Of a DNA stretch of 64,000 nt, positions 1 to 7,617 are shown piece by piece. The position numbers and the translations under genes are program-made. Where the stretch lies: positions 1 to 64,000 of the forward strand of contig NZ_JBEUEL010000011.1 of assembly GCF_041725775.1 (NCBI RefSeq). Reading direction: 5' to 3'. The notes beneath the pieces are model-generated. The model made no database searches and was not told the DNA's origin. It saw only the letters and a list, made by a program, of their open reading frames with translations. The DNA is from Pueribacillus sp041725775 (GTDB lineage Bacteria > Bacillota > Bacilli > Bacillales > UBA6769). Position 1 is the stretch's first letter. The number at the start of each line of letters is the position of its first letter.

Positions 1-40
1 TATTTCGTTAGGTTCTTGCTTTTTAGAACGTAACGAAATA
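1..40. repeat. Long imperfect inverted repeat (hairpin) at the window edge
   Basis: Bases 1-16 and 25-40 are reverse complements with a single mismatch at position 11, separated by an 8-base T-rich loop. A 16-bp stem is too long for chance. It may be a terminator (loop TGCTTTTT) or part of a mobile-element border. It lies just outside the ISLre2-like end at about 57-142. What lies to the left is outside the window. Confidence 0.6.
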
Positions 41-56
41 ACACGGAAACCAAGCG

Positions 57-142
57 ATAGCGCGGTAGCCTAAAAAGGGTACAAAAATAGAGTGCTGAAA
101 ATATTGGTGTAAAAGAACAACCGAGAATAACTTGACACATAC
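57..142 (-). mobile_element. Possible right-end remnant of an ISLre2-type insertion sequence
   Basis: The reading frame of the helicase changes into unrelated sequence near position 142. On the minus strand this foreign stretch ends in CTACCGCGCTAT (57-68), the exact inverse of the ATAGCGCGGTAG that begins the ISLre2-like left end at 47626-47637. The match of 12 bases in the expected relative orientation suggests terminal inverted repeats of one IS family. This is inference: no transposase coding is visible here and the element end could be placed differently. Confidence 0.3.
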
Positions 143-1357
143 TTTCAAATCATTCATCTTGTTATTAACTGGAGTAGCTGATAACATAAGAACTTTCGAT
201 TTTACACCTGACTTAATGACTTCATCCATTAATCTTGAATAGCGCGTTTCTCGATCGTCCCGTGCAGTATTGTTACGAAAATTATGTGACTCATCAATCA
301 CGATTAAATCATAGTTACTCCAATTGATAGTCTCTAAATTTATATCACCTGAGAAACCACTATATCGACTGAGATCAGTATGGTTTAAAACATCGTAATT
401 AAATCGATCCCCTGCAAATATATTCCGTTTATCATTCTGTGTATAAATAAGCCAATTATCACGTAGTTTTTTTGGACAAAGTACGAGTACACGAAAGTTT
501 CGAAGTTCATAATATTTAATAACAGCTAATGCTTCAAAGGTTTTTCCTAACCCTACGCTATCCGCAATAATACATCCGTTGTATCGTTCGAGTTTATCAA
601 TCGCACCGACAACGCCGTCTTTTTGAAATTTGTATAGTTTGTTCCAAATAATCGTATTTTTAATCCCGGTTTTTGAATTTACTAGTTCATCCTCATCCAG
701 CTCATGCAAAAAATCTTTAAAAATATGATATAACGTGAAAAAGTAAATAAACTGTCGGGTATAATTCTTATAAAGCATTTCTAAGCTTTGTAATACTTCT
801 GATTTTATGGCTTTAGCAACTTGTTCATTTTCCCATAACTCATTAAACCATTGAACATACTTTTTGGTCATTTCATTATTTTCAGTTGCAGTATTTAATT
901 CATACTTAGTTGAAGGTGTATAACCTAATCCACTACTTGTGAAATCGGAACTACCATGTATTGCAAATTCTGTTCTATCTTTATTTTGTATATGATACAG
1001 TGTTGAGTCTGATATAGATTGTTTTAATGATTTAATTTCTACTTTAGCTTTTATCCAATCTGCACATTCTTTAGCAATCCTCGCTTGCGATAATTCATTT
1101 CTAAATTTAACTTCTTGTTCTGTCCCAGAAATTCTATGAATAATCTTTTTTATTTCCAATAAAGGTTCATTAAACAAGATTCGAACAGTCCCTGCGTCCA
1201 TTAATTCTCGTTTCAATGAATCGAATGCATAGATTGTAAAGTATGCAGACATAATCGCAAGTTTAGAGTCAGGTCGTATATTTTCTTTCAATGTGTCTCC
1301 AACAAAACCAAATCTTCGATTGTCTAAAACTTTACTTTCACTTGTTTTCTCTAGCAT
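143..1357 (-). pseudogene. PLD-like/SNF2-type helicase, 3' truncated
   Basis: The protein from ATG 1357 starts MLEKTSESKV and has a phospholipase-D-like N-terminal region (about residues 15-200, including HGSSDFTSSGLG). A superfamily-2 helicase core follows, with Walker A ADSVGLGKT, DESH motif II (DESHNFRNN) and motif III SATPVNN. The helicase-C half is absent: after MNDLK the frame runs into unrelated sequence and stops near position 23. Full-length relatives are around 1000 residues, so only the first 40% remains. ATG 1357 lies 10 bases after the stop of the Z1 gene, so the two form an operon. The family is known from defence and restriction islands; that role here is inference. Confidence 0.7.
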
Positions 1358-1367
1358 ATCAATATCC

Positions 1368-3554
1368 CTACTTATCAATCGTTTCACTTGCAAATAAAAC
1401 AGGTGGAGTTTGCTCAGGAGTAACAAGGACGGGCCACCAAAAAGGGGTACCTCTCCATCCCTTTTCTACTAAACCGTTTTGTCGTAATAGAATAAGAACT
1501 GGATGTTCGATTCCGATTTGTTTGGCCATTCGTAGTTCACTATCTTTCCCTTTCGGAGTATCTGGCGCATCTTCAAACTTACCTGATTTCTCTCGTATCC
1601 TTGAAATATTCCGATCATTACGAACAATTAACCATACTTTCCCCTTGTCTTTCTCAGGTATATTCTTTGACAAATGCTCTATACTAGCTAGAAATGCATC
1701 AACGTCCCATTTTAATCCTTTATATTTATCATAGGTTTCATTAATAGACTTTATTATGTCGATAGCATCATCTAATGAAATAAGTTTTGGCTCCTTTTCT
1801 TCATTACCTATAATTCTATTAACCTTCTCATCGATAAGAGTGACCGTCTTTTGTATACGTGTTTTAGGACCTGTTTGAAAGCCTATAGGTAATAATCTCT
1901 TATGAGGTTTTAATGCAGTCACTTTCGATAATAAAATTTTATTCGGACTACAAGGGACAATTTGATTTGCCAAATCTTTCTGAATAAATACGACACTGTC
2001 GTTTGATGTATTTTCTATCGCTATTCTAAGTGAAGTATCAACTTCATGAATCCTTCTCATTACATCATAAATATTTGCTGTAGTATAAAAGCGTGTTAAT
2101 GCGAGATCTTCAATTGGACGATAACCAAACATTCGCGAGTGCTGTAAAACTGTATCTTGTTGAAACTGGTTAGGATTTCTTCCATAATAAAATCCAATCA
2201 AATTACCAATTGTAATCCCTCTGTCTAGTATTTGCCCACCTATAAATATATTTAGTGGAACCCTTAGTTTCAATTGTCCTGATTCATCAAGCAGTTGATT
2301 TACATCTTGTTCAGAATTAACTTTAGTAATCATGATATGGTCATTCTTTAATGCTTCTCTGACAAAATAGTTTACATCATCAAACTGTGGTATATAGCAC
2401 TTTAACTTGCTTAATGAAGGGACAAATTGATCATAAGATTTTTTCATAAGACCTTGAAAATATATCGGCTCTTCATTCATTGCATTAAACAACTGTGCTT
2501 TTAATTCGATTACAATTTCTTCTTGCCATTGATGAGCAGCCTTAGATTGTTCAGTATGTATAATAAAGCTATATTTTTTTTGTTTTTGACGAGCATTCTT
2601 ATGCTGTAACCTTCGAATAACACCACCAACTATAAAATTAATCATCGCATCTCGCAAAGACGTAATTCGATTACTAGTAAGTGCATCCTCTATTTTAAAT
2701 CGTCTACGATCTGGCTTTTTTAAAATTTCGAGCTCATCTTCTTTTATTTCTTCATGTAAATAGAACGCAACTGTGTCGTCATCTTCACTTTCTTTAAAAT
2801 AGTAATCTCCACCTATATATCCACTTCCCACTGGAACTAATACTGTAAATGCTGGTTTAACAGGTTTAAACGTAAAACCAGAAAGTGTAATACTTTCATT
2901 AGGTTGTAAATAGAGCGAATAAGGAGTAGCGGTAACTTGTAGGAAATCTGATTCCTGTAAGTTTTGCCGCAGATCATCTATAAGTTTAGCGATGGTATTC
3001 ATTTCATAAATTTCTTTGTCTGTCTTTCGAAAACCAACACTTGCAAAATCTGCTTCATCATCGATGATTAATATCTTTTTTTTCGCTAACTCTGGATAAG
3101 TTTCAAATAATGCACGATATAAACGAGTTAAATTATTTTTTTCTTTTTTAACAATGAAAATAAGCTTTTGATCCAACTCATACCGAGTTAAATTATCTGG
3201 TAAATTCATAATGTCAAAAATTTGAACTTGGTCTTCTTCAATTAAGTCAGAAAAGTCTTTTTTAAGTCTTTGGTATGTTTGTTGTGCCAAAGCTTTCGTT
3301 CCTTTAGTTAACACGACTGTTACATCATAACCATTATCAAATCCTAAAGCTGTTACTCCAATGAATGTACGTGTTTTTCCACTTTGTATTTTTCCAAGAA
3401 GCATTCCCGGGTTTTCATTTGTAGTTCGATTATTTAGTAGTTTTCTGACAGTTTCTTCGATACAATTGCGAGTTGAAATATTATAACCCTTCTTTTTTCT
3501 TAATTCACTATAAAACCTTCTATTCGTATTAATACGAACATCTTTCGTAATCAC
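1368..3554 (-). CDS. Z1-domain superfamily-2-like ATPase (putative endonuclease/helicase)
   Basis: A 728-residue protein from a GTG start preceded by AAAGGATGGG. It has a Walker A motif GKIQSGKT near residue 54, a LIIDDEAD Walker B near 165 and a central Z1-type region containing the motif IFIGGQILDRGITI followed by QHSRMFGYR, like helicase motifs V and VI. Z1 proteins are found in prokaryotic operons with methylases, MORC/MutL-like ATPases and nucleases, where they are thought to act on DNA in defence. Its direct neighbour is the truncated PLD-helicase 10 bases downstream, which fits that setting. No methylase is visible in the window. The function is inferred from the family only. Confidence 0.8.
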   Translation of the reverse strand: MITKDVRINTNRRFYSELRKKKGYNISTRNCIEETVRKLLNNRTTNENPGMLLGKIQSGKTRTFIGVTALGFDNGYDVTVVLTKGTKALAQQTYQRLKKDFSDLIEEDQVQIFDIMNLPDNLTRYELDQKLIFIVKKEKNNLTRLYRALFETYPELAKKKILIIDDEADFASVGFRKTDKEIYEMNTIAKLIDDLRQNLQESDFLQVTATPYSLYLQPNESITLSGFTFKPVKPAFTVLVPVGSGYIGGDYYFKESEDDDTVAFYLHEEIKEDELEILKKPDRRRFKIEDALTSNRITSLRDAMINFIVGGVIRRLQHKNARQKQKKYSFIIHTEQSKAAHQWQEEIVIELKAQLFNAMNEEPIYFQGLMKKSYDQFVPSLSKLKCYIPQFDDVNYFVREALKNDHIMITKVNSEQDVNQLLDESGQLKLRVPLNIFIGGQILDRGITIGNLIGFYYGRNPNQFQQDTVLQHSRMFGYRPIEDLALTRFYTTANIYDVMRRIHEVDTSLRIAIENTSNDSVVFIQKDLANQIVPCSPNKILLSKVTALKPHKRLLPIGFQTGPKTRIQKTVTLIDEKVNRIIGNEEKEPKLISLDDAIDIIKSINETYDKYKGLKWDVDAFLASIEHLSKNIPEKDKGKVWLIVRNDRNISRIREKSGKFEDAPDTPKGKDSELRMAKQIGIEHPVLILLRQNGLVEKGWRGTPFWWPVLVTPEQTPPVLFASETIDK

Positions 3555-3920
3555 TTTGACCCATCCTTTTCTATTTTTTGTTATCTTATCATAAAAAAGA
3601 ATGTATATTTGTCTTATTTTGTCGAATAGGCAAATGAAGCATGTTTTTCTACATTCGTATTTTCATAATTATAGCAAGACAATGCCTAAAATCCCCGTAC
3701 TCTAATAATCCGTTTAAGAAGATTGAATTTCATGAAATAAATTAAAATGACCATCTATGAAATAAAACATTGTTCAGAGAATATTTTTAAAAGAAAATTC
3801 AGAAATTTAAAGCCACCACTAACATTGCAAACCTAAAATTCAGAGCAAAAAAGCTGTAGAATTGTAGCATCGAGATAGACCTCAAAAAACTATTTAATTA
3901 CAATAGAGTTTTTATTTCCA
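3555..3920. other. Intergenic stretch without recognisable gene
   Basis: An AT-rich region between the start of the Z1 gene and the terminator of the HesB-like gene. No ORF with a ribosome site and no repeat or structured RNA was recognised. The promoter of the Z1 gene should lie at the left end, but no clear -35/-10 pair was assigned. Confidence 0.5.
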
Positions 3921-3952
3921 TTAAAAAAGGGTACTAAATGAAATAGTACCCT
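3921..3952 (-). terminator. Rho-independent terminator of the HesB-like selenoprotein gene
   Basis: AGGGTACTA (3928-3936) pairs with TAGTACCCT (3944-3952) around a 7-base loop, and on the minus strand a T-tract follows. It sits 36 bases after the TAA at 3988, which supports this gene ending there. Confidence 0.85.
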
Positions 3953-3987
3953 TATGACAGTTAGTCGCGCAGTTGCTTCGTATTTGA

Positions 3988-4275
3988 TTACACATTCAAC
4001 AACTGAAACTGACCCATCCCGAATAAATTTTTCGTATAATCTAATTTGACGTTGTTAAAATACGACGATTGGGATACGTCAAACATAAAGTTGATTCCTT
4101 CAATTTCTGTCACTTTATCACGTACGGTAGCTGACTCTTCCAGAGCCAGTTGTAATCTTGGTCCTCCTCAGCCAATGCCCATATGAAGACGAATGTATGG
4201 GTCTTTCACATCTGGTGAAATTTCTTGAATTTCATCTTTAATTTTTTTAATTGCAGCTTCCGTTACTTGCAGCAA
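3988..4275 (-). CDS. HesB-like selenoprotein (UGA = Sec at codon 36)
   Basis: Reading from TTG 4275 (GAGGTGG eight bases upstream) gives 95 residues if the in-frame TGA at 4168-4170 is read through: LLQVTEAAIKKIKDEI, then RLHMGIG-U-GGPRLQLALEE, ending GMGQFQLLNV. HesB/IscA-like proteins with Sec in a G-U-GG motif are an established bacterial selenoprotein family. A perfect 8-bp hairpin follows the UGA (separate entry). Without read-through only 35 residues would be made. GTG 4287 is in frame as an alternative start. IscA homologues bind iron or Fe-S clusters, but the role of the selenoprotein branch is unknown. Transcription probably comes from the promoter at 4540-4568. Confidence 0.88.
4131..4149 (-). 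promoter_or_regulatory. bSECIS-like hairpin of the HesB-like selenoprotein
   Basis: On the minus strand CUGGCUCU pairs with AGAGUCAG (8 bp, one G-U) around a GGA loop. The loop starts 26 nt after the UGA. This satisfies the bacterial SECIS rule: a loop 16-37 nt downstream with a G in its first two positions. It lies inside the coding sequence as expected for SelB recognition. Confidence 0.75.
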
Positions 4276-4347
4276 AATGAACACCACCTCATTGATTTTT
4301 TAATAGCACGATACATACTTTTCGCAAAACAGAAAGACTCGACAAAA

Positions 4348-4503
4348 TCAATTAAAAAAGAATTGCTGAATTAACATTAAAGCTCCTAACAGGAGCCATA
4401 TAAAAACCCCAGGTCATATTGGCGGCTTACTTTTCTGGTCGGGGTCTTTATTAGTCGTTCCTCAAGTTAAACCCCTACATTCTTTTTCTTTTTCCAAAGT
4501 CAT
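4348..4503 (-). other. Candidate UGA-containing mini-gene (possible new membrane selenoprotein, or leader ORF)
   Basis: An ATG at 4503 has a GGAAGTGAGAG ribosome site and lies just behind a good promoter. The ORF reads MTLEKEKECRGLT, then TGA (4462-4464), GTTNKDPDQKSKPPI, TGA (4414-4416), then the hydrophobic PGVFIWLLLGALMLIQQFFF, ending at a third TGA (4348-4350). If the first two TGAs are Sec the product is a roughly 50-residue single-pass membrane protein. A 6-bp hairpin with loop UGUUA (4381-4397) begins 16 nt after the second TGA, with its loop at +23, matching bacterial SECIS geometry. No such hairpin was found for the first TGA. The alternative is a 13-residue leader peptide followed by non-coding RNA. 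Confidence 0.3.
4381..4397 (-). promoter_or_regulatory. Hairpin downstream of the second UGA of the mini-ORF
   Basis: GGCUCC-UGUUA-GGAGCU on the minus strand. The G in loop position 2 and the 22-nt spacing from UGA 4414-4416 fit a bSECIS. The T-run after it is poor (CTTTAATG), so it is a weak terminator candidate; transcription can continue into the HesB-like gene. Confidence 0.4.
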
Positions 4504-4517
4504 CTCTCACTTCCTTG

Positions 4518-4552
4518 CAACTGTTATACTAGTATAGGTATTATAGCAGTTG
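4518..4552. promoter_or_regulatory. Inverted-repeat operator overlapping the -10 box
   Basis: CAACTGTTATA (4518-4528) and TATAGCAGTTG (4542-4552) are inverted repeats with 10 of 11 matches. Between them sits the perfect palindrome TACTAGTA. The site covers the -10 box and presumed start of the minus-strand promoter at 4540-4568, which is the position of a repressor site. The regulator is unknown. Confidence 0.55.
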
Positions 4553-4568
4553 GATGAAATTTTATCAA
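4540..4568 (-). promoter_or_regulatory. Sigma-A promoter for mini-ORF and HesB-like gene
   Basis: On the minus strand TTGATA (4563-4568) and TATAAT (4540-4545) are separated by exactly 17 bases. The next ORF start is 37 bases downstream of the -10 box. There is no strong terminator before the HesB-like gene, so one transcript probably covers both. Confidence 0.7.
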
Positions 4569-4652
4569 TTCTAACTATGAAATACCCTTAAACTTCTTCG
4601 ATTTATCTAAAGTCTTGAAGTGACGAGGTTTACGGACGGTTGACACGAAATT

Positions 4653-4680
4653 AAAAAAAGGGGGCGGTCCCCCTTCTTTT
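4653..4680 (-). terminator. Terminator of selD
   Basis: GGGGG-CGGT-CCCCC flanked by A7 on the left, giving T7 on the minus strand, directly behind the selD stop codon at 4685. A T-rich right flank could also let it stop plus-strand transcripts. Confidence 0.85.
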
Positions 4681-4684
4681 ATCG

Positions 4685-5731
4685 TCATTCAATATAAACG
4701 GCCTTTGCTTTCTTTTCAATGACTTCGCCAATTACAGCAGAATCAATGGAATAGGCTCTTTTAAGATGCTGCATGAACGAAGTTGCTTCTTCTTTTGGCA
4801 AACTGATTAGTAATCCACCTGATGTCACAGCATCACATAAAATAATCTGCTCCGTTTCAGTGATATGTTCTTCGTAATGAACATGCTTGGTCAACCATTG
4901 GTGATTCGCCCATGAACCTCCTGGAATGACATTATCTTCCGCGAGTTCTTTCGTTCCAGGTAGAACCGGAACATTTTCGTTATGGATCAAAAGACTGACG
5001 TCACTTCCATATGCCATTTCAAAAGCGTGCCCAAGTAATCCAAATCCTGTCACATCTGTTACTGCATTTGGATTAAATTGCCGCAAGCTTACTGAAGCCT
5101 CTTTATTCAACGTACTCATTACAGCCGTCACTTTCTCAATTTGTTCCCGATCTAAACGATCTCGCTTCAGTGCCGTCGTGTGAATCCCAATCCCAATTGG
5201 CTTCGTAAGGATGAGAGCATCACCTAGTTTTGCACCAATATTTTTGAAAAATTTGTCTGGATGAACAACGCCAGTAACTGACAACCCAAATTTAGGCTCT
5301 TGATCGTCTATCGAATGCCCGCCGATAATTTCAGCTCCTGCTTCCTTTACTTTATCACTCGACCCTTGCAAAATTTTTGCAAGGATTTCTGGCCCGAGCT
5401 TTTTAATCGGATAAGCAACGATATTTAATACAGTTTTTGGTGTTCCACCCATCGCATATACATCACTAAGCGCATTGGCGGCAGCAATTTGCCCAAACAT
5501 ATACGGATCATCAACAATTGGGGTAAAAAAATCAACAGTTTGCACAAGTGCAAGATCATCCGTAAGTTTATAGACACCACCGTCATCCGAATGATCGAAA
5601 CCGACAAGAACGTTCGGATCACATTTTTCGGTTGGTAAATAGCGCAACACTTGCGCTAGATCCGCAGGACCAATTTTACAACCTCAGCCTGCTTTTGAAG
5701 ATAACAACGTTAATTTAAGCTGATCTGTCAT
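4685..5731 (-). CDS. selD: Selenide, water dikinase SelD, itself Sec-containing
   Basis: Makes selenophosphate from selenide and ATP, the selenium donor for Sec-tRNA. The true start is ATG 5731 behind AGAGGGGG, not the internal methionine. The N-terminus reads MTDQLKLTLLSSKAG-U-GCKIGPADL, where U is the in-frame TGA at 5684-5686 (codon 16), the position of the catalytic Cys/Sec of the family. Read through, the protein has 348 residues, the normal length. Also visible are the GGHSIDD motif and the AIR-synthase-like core. It is divergent from selA, with which it functions. Confidence 0.93.
5640..5658 (-). promoter_or_regulatory. bSECIS-like hairpin of selD
   Basis: UAGCGCAA-GUG-UUGCGCUA on the minus strand, a perfect 8-bp stem with a G-first triloop starting 33 nt after the UGA at 5684-5686. 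This fits the bacterial SECIS geometry for SelB. Confidence 0.75.
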
Positions 5732-6034
5732 TTTTTTACCCCCTCTCGTTTTCATTTCATAAATGTGTCATAGTATAAGAGGTACCGAAAATCCGCAGCG
5801 CATCTCTTTGTTACGTCATAAAAAACTCATGTACGAAAAACTGATTCATGTTCTTTTGCTAAAAGCGTGTACGTCTTGTGCACAACGCCGAAGTCAGCAA
5901 ATCCTATACGAGTCTGCCTGTCAATTTTTCATTCCTGCTTGCGTCTGATTCAGCCTCTTTTTGAACATACATTATAAGTATAAATGGCTACATGAAAAAA
6001 TGCTAACAAACAAGATTTATGGATGGTGTACGTT
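5732..6034. promoter_or_regulatory. Divergent selD/selA intergenic region
   Basis: Must hold the promoters of both sel genes. AT-rich -10-like boxes are present: ATTATAAGTATAAAT near 5970-5985 for selA, and TATACT on the minus strand near 5772-5777 for selD. No convincing -35 partner was found for either, and no protein gene here is supported. Confidence 0.35.
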
Positions 6035-7438
6035 ATGAATAAACTTCGCTATTTACCAGCTGTTCATCAATTAATACAAGATAGGCGCTTTTTACAAATT
6101 GCAACAAATTTTGAAGTATCAAAAAACGTGTTAACAAAATGGCTAAATGAACAAGTCGATTTAGTTAGAAACAAAATGATGAACGATGAATTACTGATCG
6201 AAACGGTAAATCGTGAAAGGCTAACCGACCTCATTTTTAACGAGCTCGAAAAAAAAATAGAGCGTTTCAATAAAAATAATTTGAGAAGCGTCATTAATGC
6301 GACCGGAGTCATTTTGCATACAAATCTCGGCAGGGCTCGTATAAGCAAACAAGCAATCAAACAAATTTCTGAAACTGCCTCTACATACTCAACACTCGAA
6401 TTTAATTTAGGTACTGGCCAAAGAGGATCAAGACATCATTTAGTTGAGGAGTATATTACACAATTAACTGGGGCTGAAGCCGCAATTGTCGTAAATAATA
6501 ACGCTGCAGCAGTTTATTTAGTATTAAAAGCGATTGGTTCCGGAGGTGAAGTGATTGTTTCCCGAGGAGAACTTGTCGAGATCGGCGGTTCGTTTCGAAT
6601 TTCTGAAATAATGAAAGAAAGCGATGCTCAATTAGTTGACGTCGGAACGACAAATAAAACGCATATAAGCGACTATACACAAGCCATTACTGATCAAACG
6701 ACATTGCTCATGAAAGTACATAAAAGCAACTTTAAACTGATCGGATTTACGGAAGAAGTCGATACCGACGAACTCATTCACGTCTCAAAAGAGCACAATA
6801 TCCCGATTTATGAAGATCTCGGAAGCGGAACATTATTTAATTTTACAGAGCAAAATATCGGAACAGAACCGACGGTTCAAGAAAAAATAAATACCGGAAT
6901 TGACATTCTTTCATTTAGTGGTGATAAGTTGCTTGGGGGACCTCAAGCAGGAATCATCGTCGGTAAAAAGCAATACATTGAAAAATTAAAAAAACATCCG
7001 CTTGCTAGAGTGTTGCGTGTAGATAAATTTACATTGGCAGGACTAGAAGCAACTTTAAAATCATATATAAAGGGACAAGAACGCAGTGAAATTCCGACGA
7101 TTCGTGATTTACTCGAACAAAGTGAAACCATTTTAAAAAAAGCGAACAACTTTGTTGAAAAAATGAATGCGGAACAAACGAGCTTCAGATGTAAAGTAGA
7201 GTCTGACACGTCTAAAGTTGGCGGAGGAACAATGCCAGATGTCGAGATTGACACATTTGTCGTAAACGTAAAACATCCATCGTACACGAGTGCAGAGCTC
7301 GCAGCACGTTTGCGAAACTATTACATTCCAATTATTGTAAGGGTGAAAAATGATGCGGTCTTAGTTGATTTTAGAACTGTGCAGAGCGAAGAGGTAAACA
7401 TTGTTATCGAGGCATTTTTACACATTGAAGAAGAATAA
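6035..7438 (+). CDS. selA: L-seryl-tRNA(Sec) selenium transferase SelA
   Basis: A PLP enzyme converting Ser-tRNA-Sec to Sec-tRNA-Sec with selenophosphate. ATG 6035 (MNKLRYLPAVHQL) is chosen because GGATGGTG sits just upstream; ATG 6023 is also in frame. The 467-residue length is typical. Visible are the NATGVILHTNLGR motif and the PLP lysine in SGDKLLGGPQAG (K298 from this start). First gene of the plus-strand selA/selB pair, with the tRNA-Sec inserted between them on the other strand. Confidence 0.95.
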   Translation: MNKLRYLPAVHQLIQDRRFLQIATNFEVSKNVLTKWLNEQVDLVRNKMMNDELLIETVNRERLTDLIFNELEKKIERFNKNNLRSVINATGVILHTNLGRARISKQAIKQISETASTYSTLEFNLGTGQRGSRHHLVEEYITQLTGAEAAIVVNNNAAAVYLVLKAIGSGGEVIVSRGELVEIGGSFRISEIMKESDAQLVDVGTTNKTHISDYTQAITDQTTLLMKVHKSNFKLIGFTEEVDTDELIHVSKEHNIPIYEDLGSGTLFNFTEQNIGTEPTVQEKINTGIDILSFSGDKLLGGPQAGIIVGKKQYIEKLKKHPLARVLRVDKFTLAGLEATLKSYIKGQERSEIPTIRDLLEQSETILKKANNFVEKMNAEQTSFRCKVESDTSKVGGGTMPDVEIDTFVVNVKHPSYTSAELAARLRNYYIPIIVRVKNDAVLVDFRTVQSEEVNIVIEAFLHIEEE

Positions 7439-7444
7439 CATTTT

Positions 7445-7541
7445 TGGCGGGATCGTGTGGGAATCGAACCCACCGGAGACGTCACGCGCCTCCCAAATGG
7501 TTTTGAAGACCAAGGAGAACACCAGTACCTCATCCGATCCC
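7445..7541 (-). tRNA. selC: tRNA-Sec (anticodon UCA)
   Basis: The minus strand folds as a 97-nt tRNA with acceptor GGGATCG/CGATCCC, discriminator G and an encoded CCA (plus strand TGG at 7445-7447). The anticodon loop is CTTCAAA, with TCA complementary to TGA at 7504-7506. The T-arm is GGTGGGTTCGATTCCCACA and the extra arm is long, GGGAGGCGCGTGACGTCTCC, as in Sec tRNAs. It lies in the selA-selB gap but in the opposite direction, so it needs its own promoter, which must lie within or near the selB start. Confidence 0.93.
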
Positions 7542-7617
7542 ATATTCACTATAAATTCATTATATAGTCATAGAATCTTCTTTAGCAAGAAACAAACATC
7601 AATTGAAGGTGAGTAAT

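Noticed and set aside
1291..1734. 147-aa plus-strand ORF
   Set aside because: Shadow of the Z1 ATPase gene on the other strand; composition is typical of antisense reading.
4396..4446. CCCC...GGGG hairpin as terminator before the HesB-like gene
   Set aside because: Only 4-5 bp with a 30-base loop; better explained as part of the UGA-containing ORF or chance.
4926..5183. 85-aa plus-strand ORF inside selD
   Set aside because: Antisense shadow of selD without ribosome site.
5763..5948. 61-aa Cys-rich ORF between selD and selA
   Set aside because: No ribosome site, covers the region needed for two divergent promoters and has no family-like pattern.
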